From positions 38,710,001-38,774,000 of the forward strand of contig JARZZO010000016.1 of the NCBI GenBank assembly GCA_030544215.1: a DNA stretch of 64,000 nt, written 5' to 3'. Positions 42,310 through 53,450 of this stretch are shown piece after piece. This stretch comes from Zantedeschia hybrid cultivar (Eukaryota > Streptophyta > Magnoliopsida > Alismatales > Araceae). The notes beneath the pieces are model-generated. The model saw only the letters and a program-made list of their open reading frames with translations, searched no databases and was not told where the DNA came from. The stretch's first letter is position 1, and the number at the start of each line of letters is the position of its first letter. The position numbers and the translations under genes were made by a program.

Positions 42310-42732
42310 TAGAGAATAGACAGACCTTTGCATTCCAGCCTTCCTTCTCCTTTCAGGGCCTATCCGAAAGATGGTACCTCTTCTTTTCTAAAAGGTCGAT
42401 GGATCTTCCAATTGACCTGAGACGAAGAGAAAGGTCTATCTATTTTCTTCAATGATTCAGTTAAACCAATGATTCGTTATTGGAGCAGATAGCAACAACC
42501 GTTTCATCGGACATGCATATTTTTTATTTTCCGATGGATTTACATGGTTTCATTAATGGAAATTGTTTGATATAGTGGCTCTGGCACCATTCAAGAATGA
42601 TTGTTTAGGCAGTTCATATCATGCATACATAGTGTTTTGATCTAAGATTGAAATTCTTCCATGTTTCAGCAGTAGCATATTGTTCCATGGAGCTAAGGTC
42701 CAAAATATGGAATAAACAAGTGTTTCCACGAC
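42310..42732 (-). pseudogene. ycf15: plastid ycf15 copy, interrupted
   Basis: On the minus strand from 42732: VETLVYSIFWTLAPWNN with GTG where ATG is expected, then LLLKHGRI and a stop near 42620. The C-terminal words (FRIGPERRRKAGM) appear at about 42350-42310. The intervening 250 bases correspond to the insertion that splits ycf15 in many plants, so the split is partly ancestral. Whether ycf15 makes a protein even in intact plastids is doubtful. Confidence 0.78.
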
Positions 42733-42819
42733 TCTACCGCCCGGTCAATTCTGTTCCACTTAATCTCTTTTCCATGGCCACATATCTTTACAACTAAGGA
42801 ATGGGAAATCTTTCTCCTG

Positions 42820-45052
42820 TTACATGAATCAAATGTTTAATTTCATACGGGAAAAACCATCCCTTTCTCAACAATGTCTTTGTTATTTGATCCAATAGCC
42901 GATAGGAACAGATTTGATAAATATTGATAACTCTCGGATATAGTATTAGAAAGGAAAGATCTATAAAATAATGAACTATTGGTTCTAGGCCATCTCTGGC
43001 GATGAATCAACAATTTGATTTCTTGCATATTTTTGATTGACCAGCGTTTATATATAGATGCAGGAGAATTGATTTGGGAAGTCAGAAAAAACCCCTTTGG
43101 CATCTCTTCACCTGCAAAGAATTATCGACGTGAAAACACAGAGACAAGGTCTTTGAATAGGAAAAAGAGTGGATCCTCAGGTTCCCAAATTCATTGGCTT
43201 TTTCGAAAAAAGCCTTGTTCTTGGGAAAACATATCTCGTATCTGGTACTGCACGGGTTCACCCCTCAAGAAGTCCCAACCTGCCTCTTCCTCTTGAAGCT
43301 TATTCTCATTCTCTTCATAAGAAATGATATGTTTGCCCTGAAATGAACTGGCCCAATAGGTACGATTCATTGAGCCTTTCGATACAATCAAATAGATTGT
43401 ACCAGGGGCGCCATATTCTAGGAGCCCAAACTATGTGATTTAATAAATCTTTCTCTTGTTGGTCGAGGTCTCCGTCCCCTTCTTCAAACTCGGGTCCATA
43501 TTCTTCATCTTCATATATCAATCTCTGATCAACGATAGAACAAGATCTATTTTGCATCATATCTAACGTTGGTTCGGACCGAGTCACTCGATTATTATCA
43601 AACTGACTGCAATCTTTTTCTTTCCGTGAGGATCCCACCATCTTCTATTTCAAAATCATTCCCAACAAATCCAGACGAAGTCCTCCTGTTTATTTCATCG
43701 GGTCCGGGTGGAGACCAAAGATCTTGAGCGACTGGTCCGGCAGAACAACTCAAAAGATAAAGAAGTCTCGTTAATTTCTTCATGCTCGTTCCAAGTTCGA
43801 AATGCCACTTGTACAAAAAATCATCCCATAATTGCTTCTTCATATAGATAGATATAGGATCTATGAGGCAATTACTTAGAAGTACATTTTGTACAACAAC
43901 CCTTCCTATCTGATAGAAAATGATCCCATGATCCTAAATCGGTCTGACTCGGGCTCGCAAATCCCAAGTTTGTCTATGAAGAGCTAATCTAATTGTAGTA
44001 GTTTCTATAATTTCTTTCTTCTGTGCAATGCTAATTGATAGGGCCTCATTGATAAGTGCTACAAGGTCTCGTGTATTGGAACTCACGGGCCGAATCTGTT
44101 AATTTTCTTTTCCAAGCACCTAGTATATGAAAGAATGAAAAGGTGCTTTCGTCGTTGTGGAATAAAAAGCCTTCGTATCTTAATGCATGTATTTGATTTA
44201 TCTGGAGCTATTAGAACGGGATCCACTTTTTTGGGAATATGAGTCGAAGCAATAACAAGACTAGTGGAATGGCTTTCACAATCCATGGAGAGAGAGTTCG
44301 CTAATAGACCGAGGGATAAATGATCTGACTCATCCATATACAGATCATGAATGTCTGGAATCCATATTATGCAAGGCTTTTGCTAATTCGAATTGAATGA
44401 TGACACAAAAGATAGATAAGTATTTTTTCAAGGGCAAGTTCTTTTCAAAAGTTAGCACATCCTTCAGAGTTTGCACCCCTGTCTCAAGGTCATTATCAAT
44501 ATCGTCACTATCATCATCGAAAATTTGACGAGGATCTATACCTTATCCTCCATATTGAGTAATATTTATACTAGAAGGAGTAGGACCAACAATAAGACTA
44601 TCAAAACTAAAAACAAAATCCGAAAATTGGACTAGAAAATTGGGGGCTGAGGCTTTTTATTAAGCGAAAACCTGTACGGTCATAATGAAAGGAAGATAAG
44701 AGTTTGTCGCCAGGTATTTGACAAAATATGATTGTCCAATTCCTTTAGAACCTATCACTAAAATACCCCTAGAAGGGGATAGGCCTAAGCGGAGCGAAAA
44801 TGGTTTTCCATGAGATGATGGGAAATTCAAACTATTAGCCCGTTGTCTAATAATGGGCAAGGGATATCCGTCTTTCTGCTAAACAAGATCTATTTCACTT
44901 ATAATCCATTAAATACTTTTTATGAATGTCAACTAAGTATCCTAAGTAAATTGATCCCGGTTGTTCAATCATTTGATAACCAGAGTCATTCTTTGATAAA
45001 TGATCACTATGAGTCAGACTCCATAGAATTTGATCAATTCTTTTTTTTGTAA
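42820..45052 (-). pseudogene. ycf2: plastid ycf2 copy, 3' part
   Basis: Decayed 3' half of ycf2, ending with the TAA at 42820. Recognisable blocks include HRQRWPRTNSS and NTISESYQYLSNLF (42843-43103), FEEGDGDLDQQEKDLLNHIV (43315-43641), SVAQDLWS-like text near 43720 and ASTHIPKKVDPVLIAPDKSN (44083-44337). A P-loop relative reads GSKGIGQSYFVKYLATNS (44660-44860), in which the canonical Thr and Arg are altered. Numerous stops and indels. Ycf2 is a large plastid AAA-type membrane protein linked to protein import; this copy is dead. Confidence 0.92.
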
Positions 45053-46204
45053 GTACCCAAGGAGTACGGTGCACAGGAGGTTGTCTTTCTCAACGTGGTG
45101 TATAGCACGAAAGAAAAACCATTCACAAGGTTTCGCTATAATCAAGTGTCAATGGTGTGGCACACGTACTTGATCGAGTGTTTGCCTGCGAGATAGAAAG
45201 AAGGATTTGTTTACCGACGTCGGGAAAGATGGTTATGGAAAGCGTATCATGACATCATTTATCGCACGCGATTCATGTGTGGCTGCTCGTTCTTGCCTTT
45301 CCTTGTCCGCGATTGAGTGAAAGATTCATCCTAGTAAATGCAACCGGCTGCACAATCCGATGTGCTGAACTACTGAACGGAAAAGTGAGACTATTCCTCA
45401 CTCGACTTCCACCCGCCCGGCTAGTCGCATCAAAGGCATTCACTCCAGAGTTCTTTGTCGAGGGGGAAGAAGGGTAAGTAGGTCCCCAGAACGGTCTCAG
45501 AGTACGCAAGTCTGACTTCGAATGGAGAAAGGGGTCGGGTTAGGCCAGGAAGGCTAAAGCTGCTAATGAAATTCGTAAATGCCCTGAGGTGACGTGACCC
45601 TTAACCAGCTCTCTGACGGCTATAATCTCTTGTGAGGCACCTCCTTATCTAGATGGACTTGACAATGCTGTTCAAAAGATGATGGCTCCTTGCAAAGTCC
45701 CGGGGCGCTTCCTTCCCTATTCAGATGCTTCAGCTAGTTCTCGCCAAGCCATATCATAACATTCCCAAAATCTAAGCTCTTCTTGACCATGAAGTCAAGG
45801 CGAGCCAGATTCTGAGGAGAAAGCAGCCGTTGAAGCAGTCACATTATAGATTCATATCTATATTCTGGGCTTTGTGATCGAGCCGACCTAAGTTTAGTGA
45901 TCGATTTGAGGAGTCGGTGGACCCAGCACCTGGACCTACTGGCTATTCTTCCCACCCCAAAAAGAATTTCACTATTCCCATCCTCCCGAAGCAGGTGCGG
46001 TTCGCTCCAACTCAAACTTAGAATAGCTACTTCTTTTTTCTTGCTCTTTCCGAATAACCATGTTTCCACCGTGGCGGGGAAACAATGAATAACATAAATA
46101 GATTGTCTCCTTCGGTCGTGTTTGGAGTTTTTCTCACAGGTAGAGTGACTGCTCGATCAATTAGGGTGCTTGCATCAGTTCTCGGACCGGTCTAGCACTC
46201 AACA
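45053..46204. other. non-plastid segment replacing the middle of ycf2
   Basis: Between ycf2 words ending at 45052 (AATTTGATCAATTC) and resuming near 46205, about 1.15 kb has no ycf2 similarity, while roughly the corresponding central part of ycf2 is missing. One frame reads KPFTRFRYNQVSMVWHTYLI, then a stop and ERRIC-like text, which I do not recognise. The style resembles mitochondrial spacer DNA. It is either an insertion-deletion after transfer or a join made when the plastid DNA resided in the mitochondrion. Confidence 0.6.
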
Positions 46205-49200
46205 TATATATTTCTATTTGCACCCTATCGAAGTAAGTAACCATGGCATATACGTTTTGAACAGATTCCATCTTTTTGAGAGATTTGAAAGAGCACTATC
46301 TCTATCTCATTGAAGGGTTCTATACATCTGCTGTTTCTCAACGCATTTCTTTAGACAAATACTCAATATTTTGAGAGATCTGAAAGAGCACTATCTCTAT
46401 CTCATTGAAGGGTTTCTATACATCTGTTGTTTCTCATGCTGTTTCTCAACGCATTTCTTTAGACAAAGACTCAATTTTTTTCGGATGGTAAATATTTCTC
46501 ATAACATGGAGTGTGAATCAAACCCATGTTCGAATTGAAACTGAGATACTGAAGAGAGTTCTTCCCTTCTGAATCAGATAGATTCATATCTGAAAAAAGG
46601 CTAACAAGAAGTTCTTTCAAAATTGACTATTTCTTCCGATGTTGCAGAAATGTCTGCGATCGAGTAAATAGCTCTACGATCAAATGGATCGGGTCGAATT
46701 GGAAAATGGAAAGATTTATACAAGTTATACATTTCGTCACCACTTTTTGGAAATTCGTTAGATATGAATATGTCGGATACCTATGAATCAATTGGTAAAA
46801 TAGCCTCTCTCTCCAAATATGTTTTTTATTACCTTTACCGACGCACAAAGAAAAGATTTTGTTGCGAATGAACAAGATATTGAGGAATTGTATACGCAAG
46901 ATCATAATTATTGATACGGGTCTTTTCCACATAATCGGGGAATCCCTTGTGACAATAGAACCAGAAGTGACGTGGATTATTCAAGAATTGAAGTCGATTT
47001 GCTTTATAAAAAGAAGATATCAATGAACTTCTATGAAATGGTTTCACGGGATTCAGCCAATTGTCTCGATCGTGGCGTTGAGAAATAGGAATTCGTGTTA
47101 TCAAAGGATTTTCTGCGATTATTTCTAGTATGGAATGAGTCAATCGTCCACTTTGGTATCTTATTAAAGATACATGGTAATATTGTTCTTCTATTGATCA
47201 AGAATTTTGGTCTTTGGGGAAGTATCATGATCATCCGATTTCAATTTATTCAAATGAGCGATTTGAACACCTATTGATTCTAACAACTAATTGCAGAGTT
47301 GATCGTTTGTACCTTTAAATTCATAGATGTGGATCTCGGACCTATGAATGGGGATATTTCCAATACTCACAAAGAAAAAAGGAAGTGTCTTGGACAAAAA
47401 GAAACGAAGTAGCTTAGATAAAAAGAGAAGTGCCTTGGACAAAAAGAAACGAAGTGACTTAGACAAATCTTGTTTGTCGATAGCCTTAGACGAATCAATC
47501 GAATATTGATTAATACGTAATCGATCAAACACTATTTGAAAACGGTTCCTCTGTTTAGAAACAAAATGTTCCTGGAAATTCTTACTCCCATTGGACCATT
47601 TGTATCTATATGTATTAGGGTCTCGATTCATGGATCTCTCGGTTCAAGAAAAAAGAGGATCAAACCATTTCTTCTGACTCTTTTTCAAATTCGATCAATG
47701 TTGGTTGATCGTATATTTCATTATAGTTATATGATTCAGAGTATCATTTCCTATTTGATCGTTTTGAGTTCCATATTCGTAGTTGCGATCGGATCTATTC
47801 ATTAAAAAGAATTGGTTCAATACATTTCTTATGTACCCATAGGTGCTATATTGGATTTGAATCAGATTTCGGATCAATCTTCTATATTTATAGACTGCCT
47901 CCATTATGTTGTTGCTAGCAAATACCACTATTTTGAGTTTTGGATCTTCCAAATAATTCCTGCAGTAGATCCAGACCGATTTCTTTCTGATCCTTTGATA
48001 AAAAGATTCATTCTCTTCATAAAAAAGAGGAGGTAGAACCAATAAATCTTTCTTTTTTTATTCTGGCCCTATTCAAGATTTTTTTTTGATCCATAATCAA
48101 TAGAAAAGGTAAATCCCTTATGATACACTAGATCCGGCTCGGTTATTGATAGAGTGAATAGATCCACCATTTCTTGAAATCTCTCTTCTGATTCAAAATC
48201 GTGGCGTAACGTGTATCCCCCATTGTTCCGATCATAGAATAGATGAAATAAAACCAAAAATAGATTTTTATTCAAGAATGAAAGATTATTGGAACTGTCC
48301 ATATCCGATTCATCCTTCGGAACAACCATATCACATCCTGAATCTGAATTGAGACGCTATTTTGTAAATACGTAATTATCTTGAATATATCAACCATTTC
48401 TTGATTTTCTGATCGCCTAGAAGGGACAAAAAACACATCTTGTTTTTTCTTAAAAAAATTTTGATCTCTTGTGGACCGACCCTGACCATTTGTCAGAGAG
48501 AAAAGAACGAATTGATCTTGACCCAAACTTCGATTTCTTCTGGAAGCAGATGATTATGAATCTGCTTCTCACGTTCCGTGAATAGCCGGGACATTGAGTC
48601 CAAAAAAGCATTTCGGGAATCGATCTGATTCTATTTTTGTTCGTTCCGTTTCATTAAAGGAAGGATCTCAAAGATTCGATCTTTCTTTTAGTTGCTGAAT
48701 CTATGTTTGATAGATCAATTTGTGATATTCTTCATCCTCATTTCTAATGGAATCAAAACAATCTCTAGATTGATCAGAAGATCCTTTCAATTGGCTAGAA
48801 TCCGTTACTTGAACGAAAATAGATCCTATGAATCATATTGAATATTTGACGATACATTACATACCTTGCTACTTAAAACAGATCCTTGTTTACCAACCAC
48901 ACATTGTCTAACCAAATCAAATTCTCTCTCAATACGTTCCTCAAAAAATCCGATTCGTGCTTCCCCCAACTAACGAAGAGATCTTGAAAAAATTGCCACA
49001 TATGAAATTGAGCACAATTTTGCAAAGAAATACCCCACTTCTTTCTCGAGAAGAGAAAGACATGCTGTCAATCATTTGATTGAATAGTCGCCTCAGCTCC
49101 TTGTTGTTTGAGGAAACCCTCCCCTTCAATTGGTCTTTTTTCACGAAAAGCAGACATGAGATAACAAATCAAGTCTTTCCCTAATCTTTCGAATAGCTAT

Positions 49201-49936
49201 CCCAAATTCAAGTTGATTATGTTTCTCTTCTTCCTCAGAGAAAGATGATCAAACAATTCCCAATCCCTTGCGGATCGGATCATCCGTATCGGATAAAAAA
49301 AGAAACTCCAGATATTTGCTATCCCTCTCTTTGAATGAGATCTCAATTCCAGCTACCGTTTCATTAGATATCTTACAACTATCATCCCTCTTTTTTCCGA
49401 TCCGGTTACTCCACCACCGCGAACCCCGGCACGGGCATGATACACTTTTGATTTTTTGGGAGTTTGTGCGGATCCATGAAACAACTCTCAGAAAGATTTT
49501 TCCCTTTTGGAAGATAAAGGAGGGAAACAATCAACCTATTGATATTTGAAGACAATCAAGATTCTTCCAGTGTCTCATTTATGGATCCAATGGAATTCAT
49601 AGGTATAGGAAGAAGCCCCATCAAATAGAATTTTTTTTTCTTTTGACCATCTTTTAATACGAGATATAAGGACCGCTACTACAAGCAGTACTACACCTTT
49701 GATCGTGAAATATCGATTGCTTGTTGAACCCTGTGAATCAGGTGAAAGTAGGATACTCAAAATTTAGGAGTCAAAGAGTTTCATAAGACATTCTTGGTGG
49801 AAAAAAATGTGAGTGAAAGATCCCACTGAATCGAATTTGATCCATGAATCTAAGAAATAGTGAGAATGATTGATCTCTCTCAATATCTCTCTCAATTCAA
49901 ATCAAAGATCCAGGATTTGAATTGATGTCGTTTCAT
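46205..49936 (-). pseudogene. ycf2: plastid ycf2 copy, 5' part
   Basis: Starts at 49936 (ATGAAACGACATCAATTC) and runs leftward. Blocks in order: SNRYFTIKGVVLLVVAVLIS (49575-49760), WIRTNSQKIKSVSCPC and WWSNRIGKKRDDSCKISNET (49249-49530), SRRSENQEMVDIFKIITYLQ (48272-48526), EPDLVYHKGFTFSIDYGS (48069-48329), LVLPPLFYEENESFYQRIRK (47695-48042), and the repeated LSKSLRFFLSKALLFLSKLL region (47287-47631). IFNKIPKWTIDSFHTRNNRR is near 47100. Broken into more than ten frames. Together with 42820-45052 it represents most of ycf2. Confidence 0.93.
46278..46467 (-). repeat. 95 bp tandem duplication within the ycf2 copy
   Basis: GAGAGAT(T/C)TGAAAGAGCAC begins at 46278 and again at 46373, and the following text (ATCTCTATCTCATTGAAGGG, TTTCTCAACGCATTTC) is repeated, the second time with a small extra TGCTGTTTCTCA piece. 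I do not recall such a duplication in intact ycf2, so it probably arose after transfer. Confidence 0.8.
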
Positions 49937-49997
49937 TGATTCCTCCTAAAGATTTAATTGAAATTGGAATTTGGTTATTCATGATGTACGATGATCC

Positions 49998-50071
49998 GCA
50001 TCCATGGCTGAATGGTTAAAGCACCCAACTCATAATTGGCAAATTCGTAGGTGAAATTCCTACTGGATGCG
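49998..50071 (+). pseudogene. trnI-CAU: plastid tRNA-Ile (CAU), mutated copy
   Basis: Full-length match to plastid trnI-CAU: GCATCCATGGCTGAATGG, anticodon loop around CTCATAA, and ACTGGATGC at the end. Changes: GCACCC in the D-stem/anticodon region (normally GCGCCC), GGCAAATTCG (normally GGCGAATTCG), and GGTGAAATTCC in the T arm where GGTTCAATTCC is normal. The T-arm change breaks the T loop. Expected neighbour of ycf2 and rpl23. Confidence 0.92.
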
Positions 50072-50242
50072 CGCCATTGGGAACGTTCAATTCAATAAGT
50101 CTATTGGAATTGACTTTGTATCAATGAAATCTCATCATCCATACATAACAAATTGGTATGGTATATTCATACCATAACGTATGAATAGTAAGAAGTAGAA
50201 TGATTATCGATACTGGAAATTCATAGGGAAGAAAATGGATTT

Positions 50243-50524
50243 ATGGATGGAATCAAATATGCAGTATTTACAGAAAATAATATTTGGTTATTGGGGAACA
50301 ATCAATATACTTCTAATGTCGAATCAGAATCAACTAGGACAGAAATCAAGCATTAGGTCGAACTCTTCTTTGGTGTCAAGGTAATAGCTATGAATGGTCA
50401 TTGACTCCCGAGAAAGGGTAGAAGAATGGGACTTATTATGGGACATACAATGCATTACAGACATATGATCATTATGCTTCAACCGAGTTATTCAATTCCA
50501 CCTCTTATAGAGAAAAAAACTTAA
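50243..50524 (+). pseudogene. rpl23: plastid rpl23 copy with internal stop
   Basis: 282 bases, the normal 93-codon length, starting ATGGATGGAATCAAATATGC and ending AACTTAA. Near 50355 the normal TGG (Trp) in the KHW motif is TAG, closing the frame, and several missense changes follow (GGACTTATTATG, ACATATGATC). Encodes large-subunit ribosomal protein uL23 in plastids. The G-to-A stop fits methylation-driven decay in the nucleus. Confidence 0.92.
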
Positions 50525-50542
50525 AGCAAAATACTTAATAAC

Positions 50543-51957
50543 ACGGCGATACATTTATACAAAGCTTCTACCCTGAGCATAGGCAACGGAGCCGTAGACA
50601 GAAAAGTCAAATCCAATCCACGAAAGAATTTGATCTATGGACAACATCGTTGTGTTAAAGGTCATAATGCCAGAGGAATCGTTACCGCAAGACATAGAGG
50701 GGGAGGTCATAAACGTCTATACCGTCAAATCTATTTTCGGCGGAATGAAAAACACATATATGTAGAATCGTAACCATAGAATATGACCCTAATCGAAATG
50801 CATACATTTGTCTCATACACTATGGGGATGGTGAGAAGAGATATATTTGACATCCCAGAGGGGATATAATTAGAGATACCATTGTTTCTGGTACATAAGT
50901 TCCTATATCAATGGGAAATTCCCTACCCGGTTTGAACTATTGATTTACGTAATTGGAAGTAACCAATTAGATTTACGACGAAACCTAGAAATCGATCACT
51001 GATCCAAATTGAGTACCTCTATGGGTACGACATCAACAGAAAACTGTTGAGTAATGGCAGCAAGTGATTGAGTTCAGTAGTTCCTCATAGAAAATTATTG
51101 ACTGACGGGATATGGTAACATGGAGAAGACAAAATTGTTTGAAGCACAGACCGGGAGAGCCCCTTGTTTCAAAGAGAGGAAGACGGGTTATTCACATTGA
51201 GATGATAAGCTAAGCAGTGATAATTATAAGTCGGGGGAAAAATAGAGATGTCTCCTACATTACCCGTAATATGTGGAAGTATCGACGTAATTTCATAGAG
51301 TCATTCGGTCTTCTCGCTACATGAAGAACATAAGCGAGATGACGAAACGGGGAAACCCAGGATGTAGAAGATCATAACATGAGTGATTCGGCAGATTTTG
51401 ATTCCTACATATCCCACTCATATGGTACTTCATCATATGATGAATATAAGATCCATCTGTCTAGATATCATCATATACATAACAGAAGCCGTATGCTTTG
51501 GAAGAAGCTTGTACAGGGATTTTTTTTGAGAAAAAAGAAGAATTGACTTCAACCGATATGCCCTTAGGCACGGCCATACATAACATAGAAAGAACACTTG
51601 GAAAGGGTGGACAATTTAGCTAGAGCAGCAGGTTTGAAGAAAATAATTGCAAAAGAGGCTTAATCAGCCACATTAATCTGGGTTGATATCCAAAAACTGC
51701 TTAGCAACAGTCGGACAAGTAGGTAATGTTGGGGTGAACCAAAAAAGTTTGGGTAGAGCCAGATCTAAGTGTTGGCTAGGTAAGCGTCCTGTAGTAAGAG
51801 GAGTAGTTTCACTACCTGTAAACCATCCCCATGGGGGCGATGAAGGGAGAGCACCAATTGGTAGAAAAAGACCCCTTTGGGTTATCCTGCACTTGGAAGA
51901 AGAAGTAGGAAAAAGAAAAGATATAGTGATAGTTTTCTTCTTCGTCGCCGTAAATAG
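50543..51957 (+). pseudogene. rpl2: plastid rpl2 copy, two exons, ACG start
   Basis: Exon 1 starts ACGGCGATACATTTATAC 18 bases after rpl23. An ACG start that RNA editing turns into AUG is known for rpl2 of monocots and some early-diverging angiosperms. Exon 1 has one-base losses near 50740-50770 and ends near 50930, where the exon-intron junction has lost about ten bases. The group II intron fills about 50930-51555. Exon 2 (ATGCCCTTAGGCACGGCC near 51558) has several indels, a lost internal segment around 51680, and ends CGCCGTAAATAG at 51957. Encodes ribosomal protein uL2; not functional here. Confidence 0.92.
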
Positions 51958-52003
51958 GCATATTGAAAATAGCACTTTTGGAATTTGAAATGGGCGAACC
52001 ATA

Positions 52004-52366
52004 ATGTTAAAAAAGGAGTAATCTGCGTTCAAAAAATCAAAATATTTTTGTAGCATTGGCAAAAATTCAAAAAGTCAATATAGCTAAAAAAGCAGAAGCA
52101 ATAGTAACTTGGTCTAGGGCATCTAGCATACACCCGCGATGATTGGCCATACTATCGTTGTTCATAACGGAAAGGAACATATACCCATTTATATAACATT
52201 TTGTATGGTAGGTCGCAAATTGGGAGATTTCGTACCTACTCGAACCTTTGAGAAACATACACTAAAAGAAAACGACAATAGATCTCGTTGCCAATCTATT
52301 GAGAAACGTGCACAAAAACAAAAACAAAATGACAAGAGATCTTGTCGCCAATCTAATAAATACTAG
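52004..52366 (+). pseudogene. rps19: plastid rps19 copy
   Basis: Follows rpl2 in plastid order. Recognisable words are AACTTGGTCTAGGGCATCTAG, broken by a lost base, then MIGHTIVVHNGKEHIPIYIT and MVGRKLGDFVPTRTF. The 5' part is frameshifted and the 3' end is extended past the usual RSR ending (to SNKY at 52366). The normal product is a small-subunit protein of about 92 residues (uS19). Confidence 0.85.
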
Positions 52367-52375
52367 AATTAATAA

Positions 52376-52655
52376 ATGAAAATAAATATAAAGAAAAAGT
52401 GTTCACCATTCATTGGTGGAAAAGGGAGTCACTTTATGATAAATATGGTAATGAAGGACTCGAGTAAACTGCGTACAGAAGTCAAAGCTTTAGCTCAAAA
52501 AAATATATATATGTCTGTTTTCAAAGCACAAAGAGTAATTGATCAAATTCGCAGTCATTCCTATGAGGAAACACTTATGATACTGGAACTCATGCCTTAT
52601 TGAGCATCCTTTCCCATTTGAAAATTAGTTTATTCTGTAGCAGCAAATGCTAACT
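52376..52655 (+). pseudogene. rpl22: plastid rpl22 fragment, cut by Tat element 2
   Basis: Frame 52376-52603 gives KNIYMSVFKAQRVIDQIRS and YEETLMILELMPY, then TGA where CGA (Arg) is normal. Downstream out-of-frame text still matches (AAATTAGTTTATTCTG, GCAGCAAATGCTAAC). The match stops at 52655 exactly where the TGATGGGG end of a Tat LTR begins. Encodes ribosomal protein uL22 in plastids. The right remainder of the gene is not in the window. Confidence 0.87.
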
Positions 52656-53415
52656 GATGGGGCAGAATCCGATTCGGCCCAATAGCGGCCCAGCAAGCGG
52701 CCTTTAGCCCAACTGCACTCGGCCCAGCAAGCGGCCTTCAGCCCACCAGCGGCCTTCGGCCCAGCAAGCAGCCTTCAGCCCACTAGCGGCATTCGGCCCA
52801 ACAACGGCCCAGCAAGCGGCCTTCAGCCCACTAGCGACATTCGGCCCAACAGCGGCCCTCGGCCCAGTAGCCGTATCCGGCCCACTCCGGTGGGTTATTA
52901 GGCGCTAGGGCGGTTTATCAGTAACCTAAAACATAGTCCTATATTGGCTGCAACAACCAGGTAACCTCTATCCTCCGTTATAAATAGAAGGCTATTATTA
53001 CAAAAGGTAGGTCCAATGACCAAGGACTAAGCACTTAAGCTTCTTCTTTCCTTCCTTCGGAATCGAATCTTATTTAGAAGCTAACTTAACCATCGGAGGG
53101 GGGTTCTCTTGGGCCGAAGCCCGGGACCCTCGCTGACTGGTTCTTCTTCTTGCAGGGGCCTTGGTTCGAATCTTCGCTGATCTCTTCGTCCGGGTCGGCT
53201 TCGGCCACTGGACTAGGTTTTCTTCCTCATAGAGGTCTCGGCCTCATTCTTCTCCGGCTCCTTCATCCGGATACCCCTCGGTCAACGAAGTCTCGGCTAC
53301 GCCCTCGGCTACGGAGCTTCGGTCCTGTATTCCGCCTGCGTCTCGATCCGGATCCTTGTCGGCTCTTCTCGGATTCTAATCTCGGAATCCGACAGTGATA
53401 GCTTCAGCTACATCA
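52656..53415 (+). repeat. 5' LTR of Tat element 2 (760 bp)
   Basis: TGATGGGGCAGAATCC at the start and GCTACATCA at the end, next to the primer site. The first 230 bases are built from repeated words such as CGGCCCAGCAAGCGGCCTT and CAGCCCACTAGCGGC, which vary in number between this LTR and the solo LTR at 35337-36205. Confidence 0.93.
52979..52986 (+). promoter_or_regulatory. TATA box of the Tat LTR
   Basis: TATAAATA in CGTTATAAATAGAAGG, preceded by GC-rich repeats. The solo LTR has the same box at 35820-35827 on its minus strand. The likely RNA start is about 30 bases downstream, near 53015. Confidence 0.72.
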
Positions 53416-53416
53416 C

Positions 53417-53435
53417 TTGGCGCCGTCTGTGGGAA
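53417..53435 (+). other. primer binding site of Tat element 2
   Basis: TTGGCGCCGTCTGTGGGAA one base after the LTR end. Same site as in element 1 at 10365. Confidence 0.88.
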
Positions 53436-53450
53436 GCCCGACAAAAGGTC

